Shown in pieces: positions 1-8,298 of a DNA stretch of 64,000 nt (the stretch's first letter is position 1; the number at the start of each line of letters is the position of its first letter). The stretch comes from JALQTD01 sp965656785 (GTDB lineage Bacteria; Bacteroidota; Bacteroidia; Flavobacteriales_D; Sanyastnellaceae): assembly GCA_965656785.1 (NCBI GenBank), contig CBFHLY010000005.1, positions 55,384-119,383 on the forward strand, given 5' to 3'. The notes beneath the pieces were generated by a model. The model searched no databases and was not told the DNA's origin. It worked only from the letters and a program-made list of their open reading frames with translations. The translations under genes were made by a program, and so were the position numbers.

Positions 1-261
1 TGCCACCTTGTCTTCGCCTTGGTCGCCGTCGTCGGTCAAGTGCCCCACATCGGTGATGTTGCGGACGTAGCGCACTTGGTATCCGAGGTAGGTCAGGTAC
101 CGGTACACGATGTCGAAGGTCAAAAACGTGCGGACGTTGCCCAAGTGGACGTTGCTGTATACGGTGGGGCCGCACACGTACATGCCGACGTGTGGCGGGT
201 GAATGGGCTGGAAGGCCTCTTTTTCACCCGTCAAGGTGTTTTGGATGAGCAAGGGTTGCAT
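1..261 (-). CDS. cysS: Cysteine-tRNA ligase, N-terminal part (gene runs off the left edge)
   Basis: Class I aminoacyl-tRNA synthetase that charges tRNA-Cys in the cytoplasm. Only the first 87 codons are in the window. The peptide carries the family's opening block MYVCGPTVYSNVHLGN at residues 27-42: Cys30 is the expected zinc ligand that selects cysteine, and HLGN at 39-42 is the HIGH-type ATP motif. The next segment (about residues 60-75, with the order RNITDVGH) is also typical. The ATG at 261 is the only reasonable start ahead of these motifs. The following gene on the same strand starts at 1284 and ends at 313, so the two could be co-transcribed. The KMSKS region and tRNA-binding domain lie outside the window. 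Confidence 0.95.
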   Translation of the reverse strand, partial: MQPLLIQNTLTGEKEAFQPIHPPHVGMYVCGPTVYSNVHLGNVRTFLTFDIVYRYLTYLGYQVRYVRNITDVGHLTDDGDQGEDKVA

Positions 262-312
262 GGATTTACAAAGAAAACGCATGCGGCGCTTGCTTCCGCG
301 AAGTTGTGGGGC

Positions 313-1284
313 TTATTGCGCCTTCGTGGCGTGGGAGGGGCCCAAACGCCGTTTCCACGCAGCCAGCATGACCTCCACCAACCCTTCCACGTCCACCTCA
401 TGCTGCCAGCCCCAATCCTTGCGCGCTGCCGAATCGTCGATGCTCGTGGGCCAGCTGTCGGCGATGGCCTGGCGGGAATCCGGAGCGTAGGCGATGGCGA
501 AACCGGGTTCCCGCTGCCGAATGGCGTCCGCGAGTTCCGCTGGCGTGAAGCTCATGGCCGCGAGGTTGTATGCGGTGCGGATGGCGACCGATTCCGAAGG
601 GGCGTCCATGAGTTCCAGGGTCGCTCGGACGGCGTCCTCGATGTACATCATCGGGAGCGGCGTGTCCTCGCTGAGGAAGCAGGAATACGTTTCGCCCCGG
701 GCGGCCGAGAGGAAAATGTCCACCGCGTAGTCCGTGGTTCCGCCACCGGGCAGGGAACGGTGGCCGAGCAACCCGGGGTACCGGAGGCTCCGGACGTCTA
801 CGCCGTACTGGGTGTGGTAATACCGGCACCAGCCTTCGCCGGCCACCTTCGAGATGCCGTAGACAGTGGTGGGATCGAGGGGCGTGTCTTGCGGCACGTC
901 GTGCTTCGGGGTCGCCGGCCCAAACACCGCGATGGAACTGGGCCAAAACACCCGTTCTACCAGCCCTTCGCGCGCGCATTCGAGCACGTTCAGGAGCGAA
1001 GTCATGTTGAGGTCCCATGCGGCGAGCGGCCGCTTTTCGCCCACGGCCGAGAGCATGGCCGCGAGGTGGTAGACGGTGGCGTAGGTGTCGCTTTGGAACA
1101 CGGCGCGCATCGCGTCCCGATCGGTCGCGTCGAGGTGAACGAACGGGCTGCGGAGCACGCCTTCGTCCTCCGGAGTTCGGATGTCGGCAACGATGACGTT
1201 TTCGGGGCGGTGTTTGGCCTGCATCGCCAAAACCAGTTCCACGCCCAGCTGACCGGCGGCGCCGATGACCAAATGCTTCTTCAT
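313..1284 (-). CDS. NAD-dependent epimerase/dehydratase, L-threonine 3-dehydrogenase-like
   Basis: A 323-residue extended short-chain dehydrogenase. The Rossmann glycine motif GAAGQLG is at residues 8-14, a serine pair in WPSS at 114-117, and the YxxxK catalytic pair is Tyr142 and Lys146 (YGISK). The WPSSIAVFG block and overall length match the SDR-type L-threonine dehydrogenases of Bacteroidota, which oxidise L-threonine to 2-amino-3-ketobutyrate. That substrate is inferred from family resemblance; UDP-sugar epimerase activity cannot be excluded. The frame stays open far upstream, but ATG 1284 precedes the glycine motif by the usual distance and has a promoter-like box just before it. The gene is divergent from queA. 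Confidence 0.85.
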   Translation of the reverse strand: MKKHLVIGAAGQLGVELVLAMQAKHRPENVIVADIRTPEDEGVLRSPFVHLDATDRDAMRAVFQSDTYATVYHLAAMLSAVGEKRPLAAWDLNMTSLLNVLECAREGLVERVFWPSSIAVFGPATPKHDVPQDTPLDPTTVYGISKVAGEGWCRYYHTQYGVDVRSLRYPGLLGHRSLPGGGTTDYAVDIFLSAARGETYSCFLSEDTPLPMMYIEDAVRATLELMDAPSESVAIRTAYNLAAMSFTPAELADAIRQREPGFAIAYAPDSRQAIADSWPTSIDDSAARKDWGWQHEVDVEGLVEVMLAAWKRRLGPSHATKAQ

Positions 1285-1290
1285 GCGGAG

Positions 1291-1298
1291 CAAAAGTA
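1291..1298 (-). promoter_or_regulatory. Bacteroidota -7 box (TACTTTTG) for the epimerase gene
   Basis: On the minus strand the sequence reads TACTTTTG, an exact match to the TAnnTTTG consensus, ending 6 bases before the ATG at 1284. No good -33 TTTG was found at the right spacing. Confidence 0.5.
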
Positions 1299-1341
1299 GG
1301 CAAGGAGCGGGCGTAATTTTACGCTCCCAAACCCCGAGCTC

Positions 1342-2535
1342 ATGACTTCCGTTGACGACTTCGATTACACGCTGCCCGATGCGGCGATTGCGCGGCATCC
1401 GGTCCATCCGCGTTCTGCGGCGCGCATGCTGTTCGTGCCGGATGGGGGCGAGCCGCGGCACTTGCGCTTTACGGACCTGCCGGGATTGATGGCGGAGGGG
1501 GATCAGCTTTGGCACAACAACACGCGGGTGTTGCGGGCGCGGCTGATGTTGGCGAAACCGACGGGGGGGCGGTTGGAGTTGTTTTTGCTCGAACCGGCGG
1601 GGGCGACGATGGAGGAGGCGCTGGCGGCGCAGGGTTCCGGGGAGTGGCGGGTCATGGTGCGCGGGGGGAAGCGGTGGAAGGATGGGTGGGCGGAGGTGAC
1701 GTGGTCGGAGGGAGAGCGGCGGTTGCGTGCGGAGCGGGTGTCGGCGGGGGAGGAGGCGTGGACCGTGCGGCTGAGTTGGACGGGAGAGGCGTCGTTCGCG
1801 GAGGTGATTGAAGAGTTGGGGGCGGTGCCGCTGCCGCCTTACCTCGGGCGGGATGCGGAGGATTCGGATGTGGAGGATTACCAAACGATTTACGCGGAAA
1901 TCCCCGGGAGCGTGGCGGCTCCGACGGCGGGGCTGCACTATGACGAATCCCTTTGGGCGGACTTGCGTGGGGCGGGGGTGGATCCGTGGGCGGTGACGTT
2001 GCATGTGGGGGCGGGGACGTTCAAACCGCTGGGGCAGGGCGGGGTGGAGGACCACGCGATGCATGCCGAGCGGTGCATTGTGAGCCGGGAGGCGGTGGAG
2101 GCGCTGGCCCGACGGGGGGTGCGCCGTTGGGGGACGGGGACGACGACGCTTCGGACGCTGGAGAGTTTGTTTTGGTACGCGGTGCTTTGGCGCCAAACCG
2201 GTGCGCCTCCCAATGCGGTGCCGCAATGGGTTTGGAAGGAAGATGCAGTGCTTGAGGAATGGGGCTGGGATCGGCTAGAGGATGCCGCACGTTGGCTGCT
2301 GGAACAGCCGTTCGAGGGGTTGGATTTCGCCACCGGCATCATGATCATTCCCGGCTACAGGATCCGATCCATCGACGCCCTCGTTACGAACTTCCACATG
2401 CCGAAAAGCACGTTGCTGTGCTTGGTTTCGGCGGTGGTGGGCGACCGATGGAAGGCGCTTTACGAAATGGCGCTTGCTGAAGGGTATCGCTTCCTCAGTT
2501 ATGGAGACGGCAGTGTGCTTGAGGTGCACCGATGA
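1342..2535 (+). CDS. queA: tRNA preQ1(34) S-adenosylmethionine ribosyltransferase-isomerase
   Basis: QueA transfers and isomerises the ribosyl part of SAM onto preQ1-modified tRNA, giving epoxyqueuosine at the wobble position. The 397-residue protein begins with the typical order DFDYTLPDAAIARHP and has RSAARML, HNNTRV, the central SVAAPTAGLHY block and the C-terminal TNFHMPKSTLL block, all hallmarks of the family. The length is in the range of the longer Bacteroidota QueA proteins. The local sequence is very G-rich on the coding strand. The gene stands alone, divergent from the epimerase gene and followed directly by a hairpin terminator. Confidence 0.95.
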   Translation: MTSVDDFDYTLPDAAIARHPVHPRSAARMLFVPDGGEPRHLRFTDLPGLMAEGDQLWHNNTRVLRARLMLAKPTGGRLELFLLEPAGATMEEALAAQGSGEWRVMVRGGKRWKDGWAEVTWSEGERRLRAERVSAGEEAWTVRLSWTGEASFAEVIEELGAVPLPPYLGRDAEDSDVEDYQTIYAEIPGSVAAPTAGLHYDESLWADLRGAGVDPWAVTLHVGAGTFKPLGQGGVEDHAMHAERCIVSREAVEALARRGVRRWGTGTTTLRTLESLFWYAVLWRQTGAPPNAVPQWVWKEDAVLEEWGWDRLEDAARWLLEQPFEGLDFATGIMIIPGYRIRSIDALVTNFHMPKSTLLCLVSAVVGDRWKALYEMALAEGYRFLSYGDGSVLEVHR

Positions 2536-2543
2536 GGAACCAC

Positions 2544-2574
2544 AAAAAAGGGCGGCCCTTGGGCCGCCCTTTTT
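2544..2574. terminator. Bidirectional intrinsic terminator between queA and ppiD
   Basis: A GC-rich hairpin (arms AGGGCGGCCC and GGGCCGCCCT around a short loop) is flanked by an A-run on the left and a T-run on the right. It therefore works on both strands, serving queA (stop 2535) and the convergent gene ending at 2593. Confidence 0.9.
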
Positions 2575-2592
2575 CGGTCGATGACTGAAGGG

Positions 2593-4641
2593 TCAGTTCC
2601 GCATGTCTTGCAGTTCCTCTTCCTCCAGCATCGAGTTCAAGATGCGCTGCGGGAACGCCCCGCGTGCCCGTGCCAACAAGCTTGTTTGCTCGCTCAAGAA
2701 GTCGTCTTTTGCCGGCGCCTCGCTCACGCTCTTGGTCGAGATGACCCACACCCCGTTTTCGCCGACAATCGGACCCACAACGGCCCCAATCTCTGAACCG
2801 GCCGCCGTGCCCACCACCAAGGGCTCGGCTTTCGCACCTGCACCGCGAATGGTGGGGAATTTCAGGGCCACCTTGCCCGAGTTGCGCACGTCCACACCCT
2901 GATCTGCAGCGATGGAGGCCAAATCCGAGCCGCCCATGGAGGCCACCAACTTCTCCGCTTTCGCTTCTTGGATGGCACCTGCGCGCATCGCCTCTTCGAC
3001 GTGTTCAAAGCGCGGTTCTCCCGCTTGCTTGACGCGGTCGAGGAAGGCCACCACGTAGGTGTTGTCGGCCAAAATCGGGTTCGAAATGTCCCTTTCTTCC
3101 GCACTCCACGCCCAGCTCACCAATTCACCAGCGGTGCGAAGTCCAGCGATGGTCTTTGCGTTGCGGGCAATGTCCGTGGCCACGTTCGTCGGGAAGCCCT
3201 GTTCGCCAGCTTTCGCCATGAAGCTCTCGCGGTCGGTGACGCCGATGGCGAATTCACTGGCGCTTTGGTAGGCATTGCGAACCGTTTCCGAAGACGGTTC
3301 GACGGCTTGTTCGATGATCGCCACGCTCACCCGTTCGACGGGCTCGGTTTGGCCTTCCACTTTGATGATGTGGTAACCGTACTGCGTTTCCACCACGCCG
3401 GTCGACCCGGGTGCGTTGTCGAAGCAGAAGTTCTCAAACGGGGCCACCATGCGACCGCGTGGGAAGAAGTCGTAGAACCCTCCCTTGTCCTTGGAGCCGG
3501 GGTCGTCGCTGAACCGAGCCGCCAAGTCCTCGAAGTTGGCACCGCGGCGAATGGCGCGCAACAAGCTGTCGGCGCGCGTTTTCAATTCCGCCAATTCGGC
3601 CTCGTCGCCTTGCGTGTCCGGCATCAACAAGATGTGACGGCACGAGGCGCTGTCTGGGCGCGAAGTGAATCCAGCGACTTTTGCCAAACGGTACATGTTG
3701 CCGATGCGGTAGGGACCGACGAGGTCGCCCTCTTGCGCTTCAAAGAAGGACGCTTCGGAAGCATTCGTCTCGGTTTCTGCGCGGGCCAACGACCGCTCGT
3801 TGTAGTTGAGTCCTTGCTCAGCGAAAAAGGCCGAATCGTTCGTTGCCGTGCTCCAAGCGTTTTTCGTCGCCGTCAACGCTTCGTTGATCTTCGCAGCGTC
3901 CTGGGCAGTGGCCTTGACGGAAATGCGAGCGAACGTCACGTCGCGTCCCGCCTTTTGCTGAAATTCCGCATCGTTCTTGTGGGCGCTGAAGTAGCTGCGC
4001 ACGTCGCTGTCGCTCACGTCTACGCTGGCATCGTCCAAGCTGGCGTAGGTCACCAAGACGTAGTCGAAATCGACTTTCTTGTTCGCGGCCATGTGGTCGT
4101 ACTTGCCTTCCAACGAATTCGTGTAGACCCCGGCAGTCAGCAGCGCGTCGTACTTTTCGCGGATGCGCTTGTCGCTGATGAGGTTCTTGTACTCCATGAA
4201 CGAGGCGCGACCTTCGGGCGTGCTCAACATCGCGGAGAAGTTCTGCTGCCAGTACTGCTTGTTCTGAGCGTTGGAGAAGAAGGCCCGATTCAGGTAGTCC
4301 GACTTTCCTGTGCCAAACAAGAGCTCCTGGTATTCATCGTCCGTGACGGTCAAGCCCAAGGCAGCGATGCCCTCGCTCAACACGGCACCTTCGGTCAGGT
4401 CCTTCCACACCTCATCGGCCAAGGTTTCACCGGAGAAGCCCAATCGACGGCGGTTTTGGACTTCGTTTTGGTATTCCATAACGGTGATGCTGATGCCGGC
4501 GACTTCGCCCACTTCCGGGTTTTGGCCTCCACCGAACATCGCCATAACGGCGTCATAAGGCACGAGGAATCCAAGCATCCCGATTCCAATCATGACCATC
4601 AACAATCCTTGGCGGTCTCGAATTTTTTCAATCAACGACAT
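2593..4641 (-). CDS. ppiD: PpiD-like membrane-anchored peptidyl-prolyl cis-trans isomerase
   Basis: A 682-residue SurA/PpiD-family chaperone. It has a short cytoplasmic N terminus, one transmembrane anchor at about residues 13-35, a SurA_N-like helical chaperone region, and a parvulin-type rotamase domain at about residues 333-430 (CRHILLM at the start, then GGFYDFFPRGRMV and YGYHIIKV). By family it assists folding of exported and outer-membrane proteins at the periplasmic face of the inner membrane. It lies at the downstream end of the 2.6-14 kb envelope cluster, 108 bases after the CNNM gene, and has its own promoter-like box. The only other candidate is an SurA homologue, but the retained membrane anchor favours PpiD. 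Confidence 0.9.
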   Translation of the reverse strand: MSLIEKIRDRQGLLMVMIGIGMLGFLVPYDAVMAMFGGGQNPEVGEVAGISITVMEYQNEVQNRRRLGFSGETLADEVWKDLTEGAVLSEGIAALGLTVTDDEYQELLFGTGKSDYLNRAFFSNAQNKQYWQQNFSAMLSTPEGRASFMEYKNLISDKRIREKYDALLTAGVYTNSLEGKYDHMAANKKVDFDYVLVTYASLDDASVDVSDSDVRSYFSAHKNDAEFQQKAGRDVTFARISVKATAQDAAKINEALTATKNAWSTATNDSAFFAEQGLNYNERSLARAETETNASEASFFEAQEGDLVGPYRIGNMYRLAKVAGFTSRPDSASCRHILLMPDTQGDEAELAELKTRADSLLRAIRRGANFEDLAARFSDDPGSKDKGGFYDFFPRGRMVAPFENFCFDNAPGSTGVVETQYGYHIIKVEGQTEPVERVSVAIIEQAVEPSSETVRNAYQSASEFAIGVTDRESFMAKAGEQGFPTNVATDIARNAKTIAGLRTAGELVSWAWSAEERDISNPILADNTYVVAFLDRVKQAGEPRFEHVEEAMRAGAIQEAKAEKLVASMGGSDLASIAADQGVDVRNSGKVALKFPTIRGAGAKAEPLVVGTAAGSEIGAVVGPIVGENGVWVISTKSVSEAPAKDDFLSEQTSLLARARGAFPQRILNSMLEEEELQDMRN

Positions 4642-4664
4642 GACAACGTCTTTATTAAGGTGCG

Positions 4665-4672
4665 CGAAGATA
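4665..4672 (-). promoter_or_regulatory. -7-like box (TATCTTCG) upstream of ppiD
   Basis: The minus strand reads TATCTTCG about 23 bases before the ppiD ATG. The same octamer precedes efp, the glycosyltransferase gene and the VTC gene, which supports a real promoter element. Confidence 0.45.
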
Positions 4673-4749
4673 ACGAATTCAGGCGAAGGACATGCATCCT
4701 TGCCTTGGCCGACCGATACGATTGAAGGGGGGGAGGGGTTTCGTTTGTG

Positions 4750-6039
4750 TTAAGATTCCTCCTCGGGCAAGTGAATGCGCAAGGTTTCGATGCGGTTGGA
4801 CTCCACGGCTTCCACTTCAATGATGGTTTCGGCGAGGGAGAGGGTGAGGCCGGGCGTGGGGATGGTTTCGGTTTGGTGCAAGACCAAACCGCCCAGCGTT
4901 TCGTACGCGTCGTGCAGCGGCAAGCGCAGCCCGTAGCGTTCGTTCACGGTTTCGACGTCCTGCCGTGCGGAAAACCGCCAAATCCCCGGCGCGATTTCTT
5001 CCTCGATCAACGCCTCCACATCGTGCTCATCCTCGATGTCGCCCACGATTTGCTCGACGATGTCCTCCATGGTCAGGATGCCACTGGTTCCGCCAAATTC
5101 ATCCACGACCACCGCGAGGTGTTTCCGCCGCCGGATGAATTGGCGCAGGACCTCATCCGCCGGCATGGGCTCGGGTATGACGAACGTGGAGTGCAGGATG
5201 GACGTGAGCTTATCGGGGCGTTTGAACAGGTCCCGGGAGTGAACGTAGCCCACCACGTTGTCGATGTCACCTCGGTAGATGACGATCTTCGAAAGTCCGC
5301 TTTCGACGAACAGTTCCCGCAGTTCTTTCATTTCCGTGTTGAGTTCGAGGGCCACCACTTCGTTGCGCGGGATGAGGCAATCGCGAGCGCGCACCTTGTT
5401 GAATTCAAGGGCGTTCTGCATGATTTGCAGTTCGTGCTCGAGCTCTTGTTCCGGCTCCATCCGCCCGCTCATTTCGCGGATGAAGTGGTCCAAATCCGTC
5501 GCCCCCATCGGCTCCGGCGCGTCCCCATCTTGGGCGCGCCCCATTAACCGAATCGACAGCGTGCTCAAGCCCACCACCAACAGCCCGGGAAGCAGCAGGA
5601 CGTAGTGAGCCAATGCGAGCGGCACCGAAAGCAACTTCAGCCAGCGATTCGGATTGGCGTGAAAAAAACTCTTGGGCAGAAATTCCGCCAAGACCAGCAC
5701 GATGAGGGTAGTGAAAACCGTTTGGCTCCCGAGTGCCAACACCGGTGAAGCCGCTTCGTTCCAATCGGTTACGCCGAACAGCCAGTGGGCGATCAGCTCC
5801 CCCGACTCCATGCCGCAGAACACCAGGGCGAGGTTGTTGCCCACCAGCAGCGTCGCGATCATCCATTGCGGCCGCTTGGAAAGGTGAGCCAAAAGCACGC
5901 CCTGCCAGGTTTGTTTGGCGTCGAGCTCCAGCTGCAATCGGTTCGCAGAAACGAAAGCGATTTCCATGCCAGAAAAGAAGGCAGAGGCCACGAGAGAGGC
6001 CAAAATGATGAGCAAACTACTCGCCGGGTCTGGGTCCAT
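4750..6039 (-). CDS. CNNM/CorC (hemolysin C) family membrane protein
   Basis: 429 residues in the order DUF21 membrane domain (about 1-190, four hydrophobic segments, opening with SGMEIAFVSANR), paired CBS domains (about 200-330, with VVDEFGGTSGILTMEDI) and a C-terminal CorC_HlyC domain (about 345-425). The family includes magnesium/cobalt efflux proteins and the gliding protein GldE. It is a paralogue of gldE (11021-12355), and both lie in the same leftward gene cluster. It starts 26 bases after the small membrane protein gene. The transported ion is not evident from the sequence. Confidence 0.88.
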   Translation of the reverse strand: MDPDPASSLLIILASLVASAFFSGMEIAFVSANRLQLELDAKQTWQGVLLAHLSKRPQWMIATLLVGNNLALVFCGMESGELIAHWLFGVTDWNEAASPVLALGSQTVFTTLIVLVLAEFLPKSFFHANPNRWLKLLSVPLALAHYVLLLPGLLVVGLSTLSIRLMGRAQDGDAPEPMGATDLDHFIREMSGRMEPEQELEHELQIMQNALEFNKVRARDCLIPRNEVVALELNTEMKELRELFVESGLSKIVIYRGDIDNVVGYVHSRDLFKRPDKLTSILHSTFVIPEPMPADEVLRQFIRRRKHLAVVVDEFGGTSGILTMEDIVEQIVGDIEDEHDVEALIEEEIAPGIWRFSARQDVETVNERYGLRLPLHDAYETLGGLVLHQTETIPTPGLTLSLAETIIEVEAVESNRIETLRIHLPEEES

Positions 6040-6065
6040 GGGTCAACGATTCCGAGCGGCGCGGC

Positions 6066-6284
6066 TCAACCTTGTTGTTTTTCCAAGCGTTTGCGAAACC
6101 GTCGTCGGAAACCGTACCAAACACTGGCCACCGCTGGGATGATGAGCACGGTTCGTCCAGCCTCCCAGCCCTCCGTGTAAATGGCGTGTACGGCCGCAAT
6201 GGAGGCAACGACGATGGCGGCAAGCCAAAACCATTCCGCAATGCGATGTGCGCGAATCTGCGCCGAAGAAACAGACGGGTCCAT
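6066..6284 (-). CDS. Small two-segment membrane protein of unknown function
   Basis: A 72-residue protein from the ATG at 6284. A TTG at 6317, overlapping the lptC stop, would add 11 residues. It has two hydrophobic segments: FWLAAIVVASIAAVHAIY near residues 19-36, then TVLIIPAVASVWYGF near 44-58. It ends in a basic tail rich in Arg and Lys, so the tail is probably cytoplasmic. It sits between lptC and the CNNM gene with short spacing, so it is likely part of the same transcript. I do not recognise a named family. A small protein at this place is common in Bacteroidota clusters of this type. Confidence 0.7.
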   Translation of the reverse strand: MDPSVSSAQIRAHRIAEWFWLAAIVVASIAAVHAIYTEGWEAGRTVLIIPAVASVWYGFRRRFRKRLEKQQG

Positions 6285-6313
6285 GGGTCGAAGATAAGGC
6301 GTTTTCGTTCGCG

Positions 6314-6898
6314 TCAAGGCGGTTCGGGAACGGTGAGTTCTCCCGTGGGTTGAAGGATGCGGTAGCGCTCAAACCGCCCATCGGATTCCAGCCCCTGCCC
6401 GTGCAAGACCCCATCCTCGGTGTAAATCGTCACGGCCCGGTTCGTGTACACCCGGTTCGAGTCCTCATTCCAAACCAAGTACTCCGTCTCCAGTCGGTCA
6501 CCCGCAGCATTCTCCAGCACAACGTCGTCCTCCGCAACCAACCGCAACGTCGCCTCATCCAACGTCCCGCGCAACGCGGTCAGGGTGCTGCTGTGCTGGT
6601 GTTCGTCCCCCCCGAGGTACAGGGTGAACCCGCCGTCGACCTCGATGAAGTCCGTGGCTTTCTCCTTCCCTTCGGTCCCCGTCCGCGTCAAATGGCGCGC
6701 CACGAGAACGTGCTGCACGGTTCCGCGTTCGCTATAGGACAGCCGCACATCTTCCATGAGCAACGGCGGGGGCGGAGGCGTCGATTCGGCCTCAGGCGCA
6801 GGAGCGGTCGCTCCGGTGCATCCTGCAACCGCAACGACCGCTCCCAGCAAGGCGATGGACGCCTCAGCGAACCCGAATGCGCGTGGTCTCACCCGCAC
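6314..6898 (-). CDS. lptC: LPS export protein LptC, lipoprotein form
   Basis: A 194-residue lipoprotein with a hydrophobic N-terminal segment and a lipobox ending VAGC (Cys27), followed by a Pro/Glu-rich linker. The remainder fits the LptC beta-jellyroll pattern, with repeated strands such as LYLGGDE, LRGTLDEATL, RLETEYLVW and VYTNRAVTIYTEDGVLHGQGLESD. The last stretch (threatened 'bad' modification then HGQGL) is typical of OstA/LptC folds. LptC takes LPS from the inner-membrane transporter and passes it to LptA. It overlaps the end of the upstream TPR gene by about 35 bases, which indicates co-transcription. The lipid anchor replaces the transmembrane helix of the E. coli protein, as is usual in Bacteroidota. 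Confidence 0.82.
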   Translation of the reverse strand: MRVRPRAFGFAEASIALLGAVVAVAGCTGATAPAPEAESTPPPPPLLMEDVRLSYSERGTVQHVLVARHLTRTGTEGKEKATDFIEVDGGFTLYLGGDEHQHSSTLTALRGTLDEATLRLVAEDDVVLENAAGDRLETEYLVWNEDSNRVYTNRAVTIYTEDGVLHGQGLESDGRFERYRILQPTGELTVPEPP

Positions 6899-8273
6899 AA
6901 GGACAGCCTGAAATGGAACCGACTTTAAAGGAATCGCCCGCGGCTTTCCCCACGGTGAAGATGTCGTCCACCGTCGGGAATTGCTTTTCGCAGTTGGCGA
7001 TTTTCTTCGCCGCCCGAGCGCTCACTTCTTCGTCACCCAAAGAACGAGCCCGTGCGTAATAGTCGGCAGCAACCCAGTAAGCTGCGCGCATGCCCAAGGC
7101 CCCGTCATCGCAAGACTTGGCGGCTCCGGCAATGGCGTCGCCGATGAGCATGTACGCTTCTGCGCTTTCGGGATCGATTTCGAGCAACTGATTCGCGTAG
7201 TTCTTCGCCTTGTACGCGTTGCCCAAGAACGACGCGACTTGGCCCGCCTTCAAGATGTACGTCGCGCGGTCACCGCAATCGGGGCAAAGCTCCACCGCCT
7301 GTTCGAGGTAATTGAAGGCTTCGCTGTAGTTCTCGGCTTTCGCGTAGTTGATGCCGATGCTGTAGGCCGAAGTGGAGCTCGGTGAGGCGGCGTGCACCGC
7401 CGTAGCCACGGGGAGGTACAATTCGTTGTCCGTGCACTCCTTCTTGTTGAGGAGGCGGAGGATTTTCTCCAAAAGCACCATGTCGTCTGAAGACTCGTCG
7501 TATTTGGACTGGAGGACGGGCACCATTTCTTCGCAATCGGCAATGGTCACGAAGACTTGATCAATGTTCCCCTTCACCTTTCCGTAGATGCCTGCCTTGC
7601 GTTCGTCACCGGCTTCGTTGGCAGCGGCAATGGCGGCGTCGCAGTAGTCGGCCAACGTCAGGTACTCCGTGAGCATTTCCGCCAACTTCGCCTTCGCGGC
7701 ATCGTCCTCCATGTTCTTCATGGCGTAGAACGAAGTGATGTAGTAGTTGCTGAGCGTTTTGGCGTCGGCTTCTGCCCCCAAGCAGTCCACAGCTTCTTTC
7801 AGCCAAGCATTGGCCACTGCAGCACTGTCCTTGCCGTAGAAGTCGTAGTAATCGTTCGCCTTGTCCGCGAGCACTTCGCAGCGGTTGTTGGGGTGCTTGT
7901 TGGTCGAAGGAAAGTTCTCCATGTACCAATCGTAGACCATCAAGATGCTGTCTTGCAGGGCGACAACGCGCTCCGTTTGACCCTCCTCCTCCGCTGTTTT
8001 CAAGATTTTGTCGAACATCCGAAGGCCATAGGCGTAGAAGCTCTGTGAGGCGCCTGCAGGGCAACGCTCGTTGACCTTGTTCCATTGGATGTACGCTTCG
8101 TTGTAGTCCTTCTGCTTGTAAAAGCTGATGAAGTTGTTCAGCGATTCTTTGCAAAGTTCTTGCTGCTCGGGCGTCTCCCCATACTTTTCTTGGGCTTGAG
8201 CGTTACCGATCCACAGCATCAGCGCGGCTGCCGTCGTGAGGAACAGCGCGAAAGGGTTCGTGTTCGTTTTCAT
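6864..8273 (-). CDS. Periplasmic tetratricopeptide-repeat protein
   Basis: About 469 residues, with a signal peptide beginning MKTNTNPFALFLTTAAALML and a likely cleavage after AQA. The body consists of alpha-helical repeats, clearest in the second half (SIGINYAKAENYSEAFNYLE, then YKAKNYANQLLEIDPESAEAY), which are TPR units. An in-frame start at 8306 exists, but the ATG at 8273 gives a proper signal peptide. The C terminus has a CPCAG motif. The gene lies between the outer-membrane protein gene and lptC and overlaps lptC by about 35 bases. This position is conserved in Bacteroidota, suggesting a role in envelope assembly, but no specific function can be assigned. Confidence 0.8.
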   Translation of the reverse strand: MKTNTNPFALFLTTAAALMLWIGNAQAQEKYGETPEQQELCKESLNNFISFYKQKDYNEAYIQWNKVNERCPAGASQSFYAYGLRMFDKILKTAEEEGQTERVVALQDSILMVYDWYMENFPSTNKHPNNRCEVLADKANDYYDFYGKDSAAVANAWLKEAVDCLGAEADAKTLSNYYITSFYAMKNMEDDAAKAKLAEMLTEYLTLADYCDAAIAAANEAGDERKAGIYGKVKGNIDQVFVTIADCEEMVPVLQSKYDESSDDMVLLEKILRLLNKKECTDNELYLPVATAVHAASPSSTSAYSIGINYAKAENYSEAFNYLEQAVELCPDCGDRATYILKAGQVASFLGNAYKAKNYANQLLEIDPESAEAYMLIGDAIAGAAKSCDDGALGMRAAYWVAADYYARARSLGDEEVSARAAKKIANCEKQFPTVDDIFTVGKAAGDSFKVGSISGCPCAGETTRIRVR

Positions 8274-8298
8274 GTCCTTGAGTTCTTGCGTTTTTTGG

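Noticed and set aside
1285..2226. Long N-terminal extension of the epimerase frame running antisense through queA
   Set aside because: Pro/Arg-rich with no SDR similarity; the family start is at 1284.
2968..4725. Open frame of 585 codons opposite ppiD
   Set aside because: Composition of a shadow frame (Val/His/Arg-rich); ppiD carries the PPIase motifs.
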